Positions 1 to 12,807 are shown, counted from the stretch's first letter. The stretch is 64,000 nucleotides of DNA from Olsenella sp. kh2p3 (GCA_900119625.1 FPKD01000008.1:1-64000), one strand, 5' to 3'. The notes: generated by a model from the sequence alone, not told the origin. A program made the numbers and translations.

Positions 1-187
1 GCACGGCATTCGAGCATCGCTAGTCTGTCCTTCGTCGTCCGATCTCTCGGACACGGTATCCGGTTCTCAGGGTGCCCCGCGGCGTCCGTCCGTGTGGGGG
101 GTGCGCCGCGCGAGGAAGTAATATACGCCCCCCGGAGGCCTGGGGGAAGGGGTAGCGCGCGTCTACACGGTTCCTGCACATTCGGGC
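1..187. other. Window edge, no gene recognised
   Basis: This stretch lies downstream of the phosphohexomutase stop. I see no open frame with a ribosome binding site and no tRNA-like fold. A C-run followed by a G-run around 128-146 could form a short GC-rich hairpin acting as transcript end of the galU-hexomutase pair. It has no clear U-tract on the minus strand, so that is only a guess. Confidence 0.4.
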
Positions 188-1615
188 TCAGGCGCCGGCG
201 CGGACCATGCCGCAGGAGGCGTCCAGGAGGCGGTCGCGCTCGCCCTCTGTGGGGGCCTCGGAATAGACCCTGACCACGGGGTCTGACCTCGAAGGACGCA
301 TGAGGACCCAAGAGCCGTCGTCGAACTGGAGGCGCAGACCGTCTGCGTGGCTTACCTCAACAGGCCGACGCCCGGCAACCGAACCGGGATTCAGCCCCGG
401 CAACACGTTCCGGAACGCTTGCGTTGCCGCGGGGTCAAGCCGAACGTCTCTGCGCGTATAGCGCATATGGCCGATCTTGTCGCCCATGTCGCTTACCAGC
501 TGACGGACCGTCCGTCCGCTCTTGGCTGCCAGTTCCACCACGAGAAGGCAGGCGAGCAGCCCATCCCGCTCGAGCAGATGAGAAGGGAATGCCAGACCGC
601 CGTACTCCTCAGCGCCTAACACCACGTCTCCCTCGAGCATTTCTCTATATATGCGAGAGAAGCCAACGGGAACCGACGTGAGTTGGCACCCAAGGCGTTC
701 GGCCTGGCGCGCAATTCTTGCGGAGCACGTGAGCGTAACTATTACTCGCCCAGACTCCCCGCGGTTCTCGACAAGGTGGCCAAGGACAAGCGGAGAGAGT
801 TCGTGTGGCAGCAAGATGTTGCCATTCTCGTCCACCACGCCCGCTCGGTCGCCATCACAGTCGAGCAGGAATCCCATATCGGCGCCTGTCGACGAGACGG
901 TCTCTTCGCATTCGTCCGCCCACGGATCGGCGGGTTCCGGGTGAAGGCCGCAGAAGTCTTCACAGGGGCCAGCGTGGATCTCGGTTACGTTGCAACCAAG
1001 GCGCTCGAGTGCGTTGGCAAGCACGCCTGTGCCCGCACCGTACATGGGGTCAACTATGACCCTTGGGGTAGCGGCCGCTATGGCCGCACCGTCCACAAGC
1101 GTGACGAGGTCATCAAGGTACGGATCTACGAAGTTCTCAACCCGGAGCTCTCCGCAATCCGTGGGAGGCTCCAAAGATATGTGCTGTTCTACGATGTCTA
1201 GGAACTCACGCGACACTGGGCCGCCGTCCGCACCGCGAACAATAAGGCCACCATACTCGCAGGAGCGCTCGCTCGCCGTAAGCATAACAACGCCTACCGC
1301 GTCATCCCTCCTCGAGCAGCACCACGACACAACGGGCGTGGGGCACGGTCTATCAGAGACAACAGCGCGCAGGCCAAAAGACGCAAGGACGCAGGCAGCC
1401 GCACGTGCATACTCTGCGGAGTTGTGTCGCGTGTCATAGCCAACAAGAACTGTGGCGCCGGGATGGGCTTCTGCCCAGAGCAGACCGAGCGAATCGGCAA
1501 CGCGCCTGACGCCAGCCTCGTCAAAGCCGTCATCCAGGCGCGCCTGCCAGCCATCTGCACCAAAGCGGATTATGTTGGAACGTCTATCCAAGTGCCTTGT
1601 CTCCAAATGCCTCAT
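188..1615 (-). CDS. Phosphomannomutase/phosphoglucomutase-like enzyme with altered active-site loop
   Basis: Alpha-D-phosphohexomutase superfamily, 475 aa. The family interconverts hexose 1- and 6-phosphates through a phosphoserine. The phosphoserine loop reads TASERS (Ser about 115) where the family norm is TASHNP. The metal loop is DCDGDR (usual DxDxDR), the sugar loop GAEEYGG (usual GGEESG), and the C-terminal phosphate-binding loop RPSRSDP (usual RPSGTEP). The fold is therefore recognisable but several loops deviate, so substrate and activity are uncertain. The start at 1615 is chosen because a GGAGG lies six bases upstream; a longer frame reaches 1714 but runs through galU with no homologous sequence. 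It overlaps the 3' end of galU by 32 bp, which suggests translational coupling. Together the two genes would supply glucose-1-phosphate and UDP-glucose for envelope glycans or glycogen. Confidence 0.82.
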   Translation of the reverse strand: MRHLETRHLDRRSNIIRFGADGWQARLDDGFDEAGVRRVADSLGLLWAEAHPGATVLVGYDTRHNSAEYARAAACVLASFGLRAVVSDRPCPTPVVSWCCSRRDDAVGVVMLTASERSCEYGGLIVRGADGGPVSREFLDIVEQHISLEPPTDCGELRVENFVDPYLDDLVTLVDGAAIAAATPRVIVDPMYGAGTGVLANALERLGCNVTEIHAGPCEDFCGLHPEPADPWADECEETVSSTGADMGFLLDCDGDRAGVVDENGNILLPHELSPLVLGHLVENRGESGRVIVTLTCSARIARQAERLGCQLTSVPVGFSRIYREMLEGDVVLGAEEYGGLAFPSHLLERDGLLACLLVVELAAKSGRTVRQLVSDMGDKIGHMRYTRRDVRLDPAATQAFRNVLPGLNPGSVAGRRPVEVSHADGLRLQFDDGSWVLMRPSRSDPVVRVYSEAPTEGERDRLLDASCGMVRAGA

Positions 1616-2480
1616 GGAAGGCCTCCGCCGTCTGGGGGCTCTTGAGCGCCATGCGTGCGTTTGTCGCCGCCCAGGCCGCGGGGGTTCCAGTGTCACATCC
1701 CTCTGCGGGGTCAACTACCAGCGCGAACATCTCCTCCTCGGCAAGGAGGCGCTGCATGGAATCGGTAAGCTGAATCTCATTGCCGGCACCGGGTGCCTGC
1801 GTGGCGAGAAGCTCCATAATGCGCGGAGAGAGCAGATAACGCCCCACAATGAAAAGGTGTGAGGGGGCATCCTCGGGCTTTGGCTTCTCGACAAGCCCTG
1901 TCACTTTCCAGACAGCGCCTTCCTCCTCCTCGCCGTCCTTTGCGCCATCAAGATGACCAACGCACTGGCCGGCAATAATGCCATAGCGGCTCACTTGGTC
2001 TTCAGGCACCGGCGCAACGGCGATAACCGAAGCGCCATCGTGCTCGCGAGAGACCTGCGCCATGCGCACGCACATCTGCTTGTCTGGCACAAAGTAGTCG
2101 CCTAGAAGTACAAAGAACGGCTCGCCGTCGATCTTGTCCGCCGCACAGTGAACGGCGTGGCCAAGGCCACGTGGGTTGTCCTGGTAGACAAAGGAGACCG
2201 GCAGAGTGGATGCCTCGTGCACGCGATCCGCCGCCTCACCCTTGCCCCGCTCGCGAAGCATGTTCTCGAAGTCCTCGTCGACAGAGAAGTACTGCTCAAT
2301 CTGGGGCTTCTCGCGAGAGTTCACAATCACGACGCCATCGACGCCCTCGGGCTCCAGGGCCTCCTCGACAACGTACTGGAGGATGGGCTTGTCGAGGACG
2401 GGCAGAAGCTCCTTGGGCATGCACCTTGTTGCGGGCAGGAAGCGCGTGCCGAGGCCTGCTGCCGGAATGATTGCCTTCAT
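1584..2480 (-). CDS. galU: UTP--glucose-1-phosphate uridylyltransferase
   Basis: GalU, 298 aa, makes UDP-glucose from UTP and glucose-1-phosphate in the cytosol. The N-terminus MKAIIPAAGLGTRFLPATR is the nucleotidyltransferase signature, followed by KELLPVLDKPILQYVVEEA. VEKP in the second half is also typical. The ATG at 2480 is preferred over an upstream GTG because homologs begin at MKAIIPAAG; a GAAGGGA lies about 11 bases upstream. The next gene downstream is a phosphohexomutase that can produce its substrate, and the two reading frames overlap. Length is normal for the family. Confidence 0.95.
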   Translation of the reverse strand: MKAIIPAAGLGTRFLPATRCMPKELLPVLDKPILQYVVEEALEPEGVDGVVIVNSREKPQIEQYFSVDEDFENMLRERGKGEAADRVHEASTLPVSFVYQDNPRGLGHAVHCAADKIDGEPFFVLLGDYFVPDKQMCVRMAQVSREHDGASVIAVAPVPEDQVSRYGIIAGQCVGHLDGAKDGEEEEGAVWKVTGLVEKPKPEDAPSHLFIVGRYLLSPRIMELLATQAPGAGNEIQLTDSMQRLLAEEEMFALVVDPAEGCDTGTPAAWAATNARMALKSPQTAEAFHEAFGDKALG

Positions 2481-2659
2481 AGTGGTCGTGTTCCCTTCAA
2501 TAGTTTGCACTTGTGGCCAAAAGCGCCAGACACACCATACCCCTGCGTATGCGTCGATTGCCCCGCCTTCTCTTAGCGGCAGACCTCCGCCGGACTGCGG
2601 ACGTATTCCAGTTCGCCGTCACATGGCGCACACACCTAGTGCATCAAATGGCCATGATG

Positions 2660-3088
2660 CTAATCGGGAATGGTCACGCCCTGCTTTGCAAGGTAGTCAA
2701 TCAGACGCGACATGGTGTCGGCAGAGAGCACGTGCTCCATGAGGCATGCCTCCTCGTCCGCACGCTCCGCCTCAACGCCAAGGCCCGCTTCGAGAAAGGC
2801 TCGCAGCGCGCGATGAGCGCGCCACACGATGGCGGCGTACTCCTTGCCCTCGGGGGTTAAGGTCACGCGGCCATAGCGGCTTTGGTTGACCATGCCCTCC
2901 TCTTTGAGCATAGAAAGCGCCTTGTTAACGCTTGCCTTCGACACCTCGAGCTGCTCGGCAACATCGACGGAGCGAACGCTGCCATCGGAATCACCCGACT
3001 CTTTAGACAGCCTGTATATGGACTCGAGATAGTCTTCGCCTGCCCTTGTAAGGGCATGGTCTTGGTTTCCGTCACCCGTTAGAGCCAT
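2660..3088 (-). CDS. DtxR/MntR-family metal-dependent transcriptional regulator
   Basis: 142 aa. The N-terminal winged helix-turn-helix (roughly residues 10-75) contains GEDYLESIYRLS, the classic start of DtxR/MntR proteins, and the recognition-helix region VSKASVNKALSMLKEEG. The C-terminal part has HRALRAFLEAGLGV and EEACLMEHVLS, matching the metal-binding/dimerisation domain of the short MntR type (no SH3-like third domain). It probably represses metal uptake genes when Mn(II) or Fe(II) is bound. A DtxR-like box before feoB at about 48.1 kb is a possible target. The start at 3088 has GGGGGAGA seven bases upstream; a longer frame to 3358 overlaps the LCP gene and was rejected. Confidence 0.9.
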   Translation of the reverse strand: MALTGDGNQDHALTRAGEDYLESIYRLSKESGDSDGSVRSVDVAEQLEVSKASVNKALSMLKEEGMVNQSRYGRVTLTPEGKEYAAIVWRAHRALRAFLEAGLGVEAERADEEACLMEHVLSADTMSRLIDYLAKQGVTIPD

Positions 3089-3155
3089 GAGAAGTCTCCC
3101 CCATCTTGCTTTACGCGCCCCCGGCGCGTGTCCTGGAGACATTATCCCCAAGTAA

Positions 3156-4376
3156 TCAATTCTTTGGCGCCGAGGTAGACGAGGAAGCCGTAGATTCGGC
3201 AGACTGCGAGGATGTTGTCGCAGTTGATGTGGCCACAGGGGAAGAGTTCGCAGAATCCGTGGCTCCATCTGCGCCGGCATCCGCACTTGTGGACGAGGAG
3301 CCCTCATCGACATAGCCGTACTGGTCAACGTCAAGGGACGAGGGGTCCTCGCCCGCATCGATGACCTTCATCATCTCGTCAAGCGCATTCCAGTCGGCAA
3401 CAACATATGCGACGCCGTCAACATCTTTTGGCTCGGAGGGAACATAGGCGGTGTAAATGTCGCTCTCCGTATCCATGCCTACCATCTCGGATGCCAAGGT
3501 CACAATGTCCGAGACGGAGAGGTCGGTGGAGATGACGTCTGCGGTAGCGTCAACAAGGCTCACGATCTTTGTTGGGTCGTTGGTTGCCAGAAGCTGGTTG
3601 AGCATGGCTTTGATAAAAGTGCGCTGATGGCGCATGCGGGTGTAATCACCATCTGGAAAGTGGCGGCACCTGCAGTAGAAGAGTGCCTGCGCACCATCAA
3701 GTGTCTGGACGCCGGGTTCAAGCTCGGTGACATCGTCAAAGTTCTCGGTGTCTTTCATGTACTGGTCGACGTCAACCGTCACGCCACCCATGGCATCGGT
3801 AAGCGTCGAGAGGCCGTCAAAGGCAATCTCTGCATAGTGAGAGATCTGAACGCCACACTTCTCGCTCACAATTTGCACCATACCGGCAGCACCATCGTAG
3901 GTGTGGACGCCGTTGATCTTCATGGTCGTTCCCTTCCACTCGACCATGGTATCTCGCGGAATCGAGAGGAGCGTCACACGCTTGTTGGGCGGATCAATGC
4001 GGGCGAGGATGATGGTGTCGGCACGGTAGTCCGTCTCGCCGGGACGGCCATCGGTTCCAAGGAGCAGTACGTAATAGGGGTCGTTCGGAGTATCGGGCGT
4101 GTTGTCAGCGGAGGCGTCTGCCAGACTCTGCTGAAGCTCGGGGGTAATGACCTGGCTGTTGTTCATGCGGGTCTGGACGTTGTTAATCCAGAAGGCAAAC
4201 GCAACCCCTCCACCAACGAGAATCGCCACCAAGGCAATGACTATGCCGCGCACGACACTCTTGCGGAGACTGTGCTTACGACGCTTATTGCTGTAGCGCT
4301 CAACGTTGTCGCGGCTGTACTCGTCAGGCGCATCGATACCGGAGCCATTCTCCTCGGTCCTCATGTGCTTGCTCAT
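3156..4376 (-). CDS. LytR-CpsA-Psr (LCP) family cell-wall glycopolymer ligase
   Basis: 406 aa membrane-anchored LCP protein. Layout: cytosolic N-terminus of about 40 residues rich in Lys/Arg, one transmembrane segment (about 43-64), an extracytoplasmic LCP domain (about 98-270), and a Ser/Ala/Thr-rich tail (last about 60 residues). Hallmark LCP sequences are visible: VLLLGTDGR, RADTIILARIDP, LLSIPRDT and KINGVHTYDG. These carry the Asp and Arg residues that bind the polyprenyl-pyrophosphate lipid. The family transfers anionic glycopolymers or capsular sugars from lipid carriers to peptidoglycan. The ATG at 4376 has GGAG seven bases upstream. It lies 32 bp downstream of murA and probably shares its transcript, consistent with an envelope-assembly role. 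Confidence 0.93.
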   Translation of the reverse strand: MSKHMRTEENGSGIDAPDEYSRDNVERYSNKRRKHSLRKSVVRGIVIALVAILVGGGVAFAFWINNVQTRMNNSQVITPELQQSLADASADNTPDTPNDPYYVLLLGTDGRPGETDYRADTIILARIDPPNKRVTLLSIPRDTMVEWKGTTMKINGVHTYDGAAGMVQIVSEKCGVQISHYAEIAFDGLSTLTDAMGGVTVDVDQYMKDTENFDDVTELEPGVQTLDGAQALFYCRCRHFPDGDYTRMRHQRTFIKAMLNQLLATNDPTKIVSLVDATADVISTDLSVSDIVTLASEMVGMDTESDIYTAYVPSEPKDVDGVAYVVADWNALDEMMKVIDAGEDPSSLDVDQYGYVDEGSSSTSADAGADGATDSANSSPVATSTATTSSQSAESTASSSTSAPKN

Positions 4377-4408
4377 CAGCCGCTCCGTATCCTGTCCGCG
4401 CGAGGGAA

Positions 4409-5695
4409 CTAGTCCCTGATCGCATCCTCGTCATCGGGAACCGTGTCGCGCTCTGCCTTGGCACCAAGCGAGACAAGCTTGCTCACGAAGCCCTCATACC
4501 CTCGCTCAATATGGTGGATGGCAGAAACGGTTGTGACTCCATCGGCCACGAGGCCGGCCATGACAAGCGCGGCGCCACCGCGAAGATCCGGCGACTTTAC
4601 CTGCGTGCCCGAGAAGCCCGGCACGCCATGCACGATGGCGTGATGGCCCTCAATGGTAATGTCGGCGCCCATGCGCTGCAGTTCGCTTGCAAACATGAAG
4701 CGGTTCTCAAATACGTTCTCGGTGATAACGCACGAGCCCTTGGCAAGCGCGAGAAGGCACATGGTCTGTGCCTGCATGTCGGTGGGAAAACCGGGGAAGG
4801 GCAGCGTCTGAATGTCTGTGGGAAGAATGGGTCCCTCGCGCCAGACGGTGCAGCCGTGTGCCTCGCGCTGGACAGCAAGGCCCATCTTCTCAAACTTCTT
4901 GAGAACAAGTCCCAGGTGGATGGGGTCGAACCCATTCACGGTAACAGGCTTGCCGCAAAGGCCGCCAATGGCGAGGAAGGTACCTGCCTCGATACGATCG
5001 CCCACAACGGTATGAGTGACGGGATGGAGCTCCCCCACGCCCTCGATCTCGATGACCGGCGAGCCCGCACCCTTAACCTTTGCGCCCATCTCGTTGAGCA
5101 TGTTTGCCAGGTCGACGATCTCCGGCTCGCGTGCGGCGTTGTCAATGATGGTGGTTCCCTTTGCGTGAACCGATGCCATCATGAGGTTCTCGGTGGCACC
5201 CACACTCGCAAAGGCAAGCGTAACGGTATTGCCCGTAATTCCATTGGGTGTAGTGGCATGGATGTTGCCGTGTTTGACGTCAAACTGGACGCCAAGCTCT
5301 TCGAGCCCAAGGATGTGCATGTCGATCTTGCGGGCACCAATGTTGCAGCCACCTGGCATTGCCACAACAGCCTTGCCAAAGCGCGAGATGAGGGGACCGA
5401 GAACTGCCGTCGATGCGCGCATCTGGGCAACCAGCTCGTAGGGGGTCTCCCACTTGTCGACGTTCGAGGTGTCAATTACGAGGGTGTGCTTGTCCAGCAC
5501 GTCGATAGTGGCGCCAAGACGCTTGAGCACCTTGCCCATAACGTGGACGTCTGCAATGTTGGGGACGTTCTTCAGCGTGGTGACGCCGGGAGCCATAATT
5601 GTTGCTGCCATGAGCTTGAGCGCAGAGTTCTTGGCGCCCTCAACCGTGACCTCGCCTGTTATTTCGTGCCCGCCCTCAACCTTAATAACGTCCAT
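4409..5695 (-). CDS. murA: UDP-N-acetylglucosamine 1-carboxyvinyltransferase
   Basis: MurA, 428 aa, adds enolpyruvate from PEP to UDP-GlcNAc, the first committed step of peptidoglycan synthesis in the cytosol. The N-terminal motif EGAKNSALKLMAA and the catalytic loop GGCNIGARKIDMH are present, with Cys117 equivalent to E. coli Cys115. This is the residue alkylated by fosfomycin, so a fosfomycin-sensitive form is expected. Length is standard. It follows the ATP synthase genes after a GC hairpin and is followed closely by the LCP protein. Confidence 0.97.
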   Translation of the reverse strand: MDVIKVEGGHEITGEVTVEGAKNSALKLMAATIMAPGVTTLKNVPNIADVHVMGKVLKRLGATIDVLDKHTLVIDTSNVDKWETPYELVAQMRASTAVLGPLISRFGKAVVAMPGGCNIGARKIDMHILGLEELGVQFDVKHGNIHATTPNGITGNTVTLAFASVGATENLMMASVHAKGTTIIDNAAREPEIVDLANMLNEMGAKVKGAGSPVIEIEGVGELHPVTHTVVGDRIEAGTFLAIGGLCGKPVTVNGFDPIHLGLVLKKFEKMGLAVQREAHGCTVWREGPILPTDIQTLPFPGFPTDMQAQTMCLLALAKGSCVITENVFENRFMFASELQRMGADITIEGHHAIVHGVPGFSGTQVKSPDLRGGAALVMAGLVADGVTTVSAIHHIERGYEGFVSKLVSLGAKAERDTVPDDEDAIRD

Positions 5696-5719
5696 GTTCC
5701 TCCTGCATACAGCAAGCGA

Positions 5720-5735
5720 CCCCGCTTTCGCGGGG
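5720..5735 (-). terminator. GC hairpin between atpC and murA
   Basis: A perfect CCCCGC-TTTC-GCGGGG hairpin lies in the 51 bp between the atpC stop and the murA start. On the minus strand it is followed by a modestly U-containing stretch (TCGCTTGCTGT). It may end or attenuate the ATP synthase transcript before murA. Confidence 0.55.
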
Positions 5736-5746
5736 CCGCCTGGGTC

Positions 5747-6172
5747 TTAGTTCTGCTTATGCTCCGCCGCTTGTTTGAGCAGTAGATTACACCACTTTAC
5801 CTTGTTCTCCCAATACGCACGACGTCCATCCGATTTATCGAGGCCGTTCAGCGTGTCGAGAGCAGTATCACGGGTCTCACGAACAACATCTGGCTCGATG
5901 TCGTCGACAAGTCGCGCGTGATCGGCAAGGATGATGACGCCCTTCTCGTCAATCTGGGCGTAACCGCCCGAGATGACAACCTTAGTGGTGCCGCCGCCGT
6001 CCTCCTCGCGAAGGTGCAGGCGAACCACGCCGTCACCCAGCGAGCAGATCTCTGGCGCGTGTCCGGGCCACACGCCCAGCTCGCCAGAGTGGGCGACCAG
6101 GATGAGGCTCGCGACGGGTCCCTCATAGAGGAGCCTGTCCGGGCGGACGAACTGACAATTGAGCTCGGCCAT
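5747..6172 (-). CDS. atpC: ATP synthase F1 epsilon subunit
   Basis: 141 aa. The N-terminal beta-barrel domain has LYEGPVASLILVAHSGELGVWPGHAP, close to the epsilon consensus (GE-GILPGHAP), then a C-terminal helical part (about 95-141). Epsilon is part of the central stalk and couples and inhibits F1. It begins 8 bp after the atpD stop and is the last gene of the atp operon. The ATG at 6172 is chosen because the upstream extension would run into atpD without homologous sequence. Confidence 0.93.
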   Translation of the reverse strand: MAELNCQFVRPDRLLYEGPVASLILVAHSGELGVWPGHAPEICSLGDGVVRLHLREEDGGGTTKVVISGGYAQIDEKGVIILADHARLVDDIEPDVVRETRDTALDTLNGLDKSDGRRAYWENKVKWCNLLLKQAAEHKQN

Positions 6173-6180
6173 GTGTCTTC

Positions 6181-8588
<2,408 letters not shown>

Positions 8589-8594
8589 AGATTG

Positions 8595-10285
<1,691 letters not shown>

Positions 10286-10289
<4 letters not shown>

Positions 10290-10759
10290 TGCTCTTCACC
10301 TCCGATGAATGCTGAGGAGAGCGACTTCCTAATGTGCGAGAGCTGGGCGCGCACCGAAGCATCCATGCGCTTTCCGCGCGCCTCGAGAAGGACGCCGCCC
10401 AGGATGCTGGGGTCTACGCGCTCAACGAGATAGACGGGTGCGTTAAGCAGCTTCTCCGACTGGGCGCGCACCTTGTCGCGCAGCGCGTCGTCCATGGGGA
10501 CGGCCGTGGTGACGGTGACCGAGACGGTCTTGTCCTCGGTGTCCAGTAGCTCCTTGTACTGCTTGGCAACCTGGTCGATGAGGTCTGCATCATCCTCGGC
10601 CTGCATGGCGGAGAGGGTCTCCAGCACCTCGGGCGAGAACTTCTTGGCATGCTGCCACTGGACCAGGTCGGCGTTCGCGCGGCCCTCCTGACGGGCGGCC
10701 TCGAGCAGCGCCCTGGTGTAGGCCTCCGCCTTCTCTTCGTCGGCTCGCTTAATGCTCAT
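10286..10759 (-). CDS. atpH: ATP synthase F1 delta subunit
   Basis: 157 aa stator subunit (OSCP-like), linking the top of F1 to the b subunits. The C-terminal section [20 protein letters not shown] with a following DASVRAQL matches the conserved delta signature (DPSLIGGxxxRxGDxxxDxS). It is slightly shorter than the usual about 175 aa. The start overlaps the end of atpF by 11 bp, and the stop overlaps atpA. Confidence 0.92.
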
Positions 10760-11357
10760 CGGGGGCGCTCACTTCCGCGAGGTACTTCTCAGCAAGCCTG
10801 CGCTGCTGGTCCTCGGTAAGGTCGTTGCCAATGATCTTGCTCGCGATCTCGACGGAGAGGTCGACGACGGAGCTAGAGAGCTCGATCGTTGCCTTGCGGC
10901 GCTCGGAGTCCACGGCACCATGCGCCTTGGCGATGATGTCCGAAGCCTCGTGCTGCGCCTTGGCGAGAATCTGCGAGCGCTCCTCCTCGGCCTCCTTCTT
11001 GGCAGCGGAGATGATCTCCTCTGCCTTGTGGTTGGCCTCGACGAGCTTGTCCTCGTAGCTCTGCGCCTCGGCGGCCGCCTTAGCCTTGGACTTCTCGGCG
11101 GAGTCGAGATCGTCCTGAATCTTCTGCTGGCGCTTCTCCATCATCCCGAGGATCGAAGGCCAAGCGAGCTTGGCCATGATGAGCCAGATGACGAGGAAGG
11201 CAATGAGCGCGGGGATGAACTCCGCGGGCTTGGGCAGAAGGAGGTCGGCGCCGCTGGGACCTTCGGCGAGGGCGACGGTGGGCAGCGAGAGGACCGTGCC
11301 CAGCATGAGACCCGCGACGGTCGCAATGCGCGCGCTCCCCTTCATGTTCCTGTTCAT
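10749..11357 (-). CDS. atpF: ATP synthase Fo b subunit with signal-peptide-like N-terminus
   Basis: 202 aa stator subunit. It has an initial hydrophobic stretch ending in LPTVALAEG, resembling a cleavable signal peptide, then a true membrane anchor (about 45-65, IPALIAFLVIWLIMAKLAWP), then a long charged helix (about 65-190) that dimerises and reaches F1. Start at 11357 is chosen because GGAGGG lies five bases upstream; the longer frame adds 13 residues without a better binding site. The two hydrophobic segments are unusual for a b subunit and would keep the topology correct only if the first is cleaved. Confidence 0.92.
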   Translation of the reverse strand: MNRNMKGSARIATVAGLMLGTVLSLPTVALAEGPSGADLLLPKPAEFIPALIAFLVIWLIMAKLAWPSILGMMEKRQQKIQDDLDSAEKSKAKAAAEAQSYEDKLVEANHKAEEIISAAKKEAEEERSQILAKAQHEASDIIAKAHGAVDSERRKATIELSSSVVDLSVEIASKIIGNDLTEDQQRRLAEKYLAEVSAPDEH

Positions 11358-11400
11358 ACGTCCCTCCAACTCAGCTTGTACGTCGTGTCGTGCCATGCAG

Positions 11401-11592
11401 CTAGGCGATCAGCGTCACGACGAAGCCGATGAGGGCCAGTGCCTCGACGAATGCGGAGCCCAGGATGAACACCGTAAACAGGCGCCCCTGGACCTCAGGC
11501 TGACGCGCCATCGACGTGGTTGCGCCGTAGGCAGCAAGACCGATACCGATGCCGGCGCCGATAACACCGAGACCATAACCAATGACTCCCAC
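11401..11592 (-). CDS. atpE: ATP synthase Fo c subunit
   Basis: 63 aa with the GTG start at 11592, preceded by AAAGGAGG four bases upstream. An alternative start at 11649 adds 19 hydrophilic residues that do not fit a c subunit. Two membrane helices are joined by the polar loop ARQPE. Helix 1 is Gly-rich (IGAGIGIGLAAYGA). The ion-binding carboxylate is Glu in FVEALALIG; it is followed by Ala rather than the Ser/Thr of Na+-type rings, so proton coupling is inferred. Confidence 0.92.
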   Translation of the reverse strand: MGVIGYGLGVIGAGIGIGLAAYGATTSMARQPEVQGRLFTVFILGSAFVEALALIGFVVTLIA

Positions 11593-11676
11593 GATTCCTC
11601 CTTTGTCACTCGCCTGGACCCAGGCGAACTCTGACGTCGTGCTATGCAAAGCGGTCGTGTTCCGCTAGTTGCCCTG

Positions 11677-12477
11677 TTACTCTTCCTCTTCCACGAGCTG
11701 GATGTAGACGGCCGAGAGAAGCGTGAAGACATACGCCTGGATGACGGCCACCAGAATCTCGACCAGGTAGATGACGATGAGGATGAGCACCCAGAAGACC
11801 GAGACGGCCGCCCCGCCGAGCGCCGCCACCGAGAAGCTCTGCAGCAGCGGCTCGAAGAAGAGCGATGCGAGAATTGCGAAGGTGCCCATGACCACGTGGC
11901 CGGCGAACATGTTGCAGAAGAGTCGGACGGCCAGGGTGATGAGGCGCAGGAAGGTCGAGAAGAGCTCGATGACCCACACCATGATCGCCATGGGGAGAGG
12001 AAGGCCCTTGGGGGCAAAGCTCTTGAGGTAGCCGAGCACGCCCATGCGCTTGATGCCCACGGCGATGAAGTAGACGAACGAGACGAGGGCAAGCGCGGCG
12101 GTGACGCCAATGGTGCCGGTGCCCGGGTGGCAACCAGGGATGATGCCCACGATGTTGTTGAAGAGGATGAAGAAGAAGAGAGCCGCAATGAACGGGAAGT
12201 GCTTCTTCCAGGTGTCCCCGAGGATGGACTTGCACATGTCGTCCCGGGTGAACTCCACCAGGTACTCCATGCCGTTCACGAAGAAGCCCTGCGGGACGAG
12301 GCTCTGGGCCTGCTTCTTCTTGAACACGAACATGACGACAAAGAGCAGCGCGATGGCGACGAACATCCAGAAGATGTACTGCGTGAGGCCGACCGTGGTG
12401 TCTCCTACCACGGCATGGGTCATGAAGCCGTCAAGCAGCTCATTCATCGCATCGGGCAACTTGGAAAGCGCGTCCAC
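11677..12477 (-). CDS. atpB: ATP synthase Fo a subunit
   Basis: 266 aa polytopic subunit forming the proton half-channels. The conserved Arg lies in RLITLAVRLFCNMFAGH, the a-subunit hallmark; five or six hydrophobic helices are visible. GTG start at 12477 with an AAGGAAGGA tract just upstream is preferred; upstream residues are low-complexity Arg/Pro. It is the first structural gene of the atp operon and is preceded by a leader of about 420 bp. Confidence 0.95.
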   Translation of the reverse strand: MDALSKLPDAMNELLDGFMTHAVVGDTTVGLTQYIFWMFVAIALLFVVMFVFKKKQAQSLVPQGFFVNGMEYLVEFTRDDMCKSILGDTWKKHFPFIAALFFFILFNNIVGIIPGCHPGTGTIGVTAALALVSFVYFIAVGIKRMGVLGYLKSFAPKGLPLPMAIMVWVIELFSTFLRLITLAVRLFCNMFAGHVVMGTFAILASLFFEPLLQSFSVAALGGAAVSVFWVLILIVIYLVEILVAVIQAYVFTLLSAVYIQLVEEEE

Positions 12478-12689
12478 TATTCGTCCTTCCTTCCACACTT
12501 CGCCTCCGCGTGGCCGAGGCAGTCCCTCTCGGGGGCCCGCGGATGTGCGCACGGGTCATATTCTACCCGCCTTATGCAGGGAACCATTCACGGCTCCCCC
12601 GTGCGGCAACGAGCCTGCACCCGCTGACGCCGCCGCATCTTTCGCACGCGAGCGAGGCGAATGCCCGGGTGTCCAAAATGCAAAACGGG

Positions 12690-12698
12690 ATATTAGCA
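12690..12698 (-). promoter_or_regulatory. Possible extended -10 element for the atp operon
   Basis: On the minus strand the sequence reads TG-C-TAATAT, an extended -10 lookalike, about 215 bp upstream of the atpB start. No good -35 is seen at 16-18 bp. Weak evidence. Confidence 0.3.
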
Positions 12699-12778
12699 CT
12701 TTGGGAGTATGCGGGAATCAGGTTCCTGCATTTTTTTGAACTTGGTTCAATTAGTTGTCTCTGTAATAGCGTTTACCT

Positions 12779-12799
12779 GCGATGATGCAGAATCATCGC
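12779..12799. promoter_or_regulatory. Perfect 8-bp hairpin in the atp leader
   Basis: GCGATGAT - 5-base loop - ATCATCGC. It lies about 300 bp upstream of atpB with no adjacent T-run, so it looks more like an operator or RNA structure than a terminator. Confidence 0.5.
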
Positions 12800-12807
12800 T
12801 TGCCATG

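Noticed and set aside
1616..1714. 33-residue N-terminal extension of the phosphohexomutase
   Set aside because: It lies inside galU, is Arg/Pro-rich without family similarity, and a good GGAGG precedes the internal ATG at 1615.
4511..5785. Long plus-strand open frame opposite murA
   Set aside because: Antisense shadow of murA with low-complexity Arg/His/Gly-rich translation and no ribosome binding site.
11593..11649. Longer 82-residue form of the ATP synthase c subunit
   Set aside because: The extra N-terminal residues are hydrophilic and unlike c subunits. AAAGGAGG sits directly before the GTG at 11592.
12736..12750. TTGAAC-TTG-GTTCAA palindrome as a terminator
   Set aside because: The stem is AT-rich and only 6 bp, and the T-run is on the wrong side for a plus-strand terminator. 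Better read as an operator-like site.
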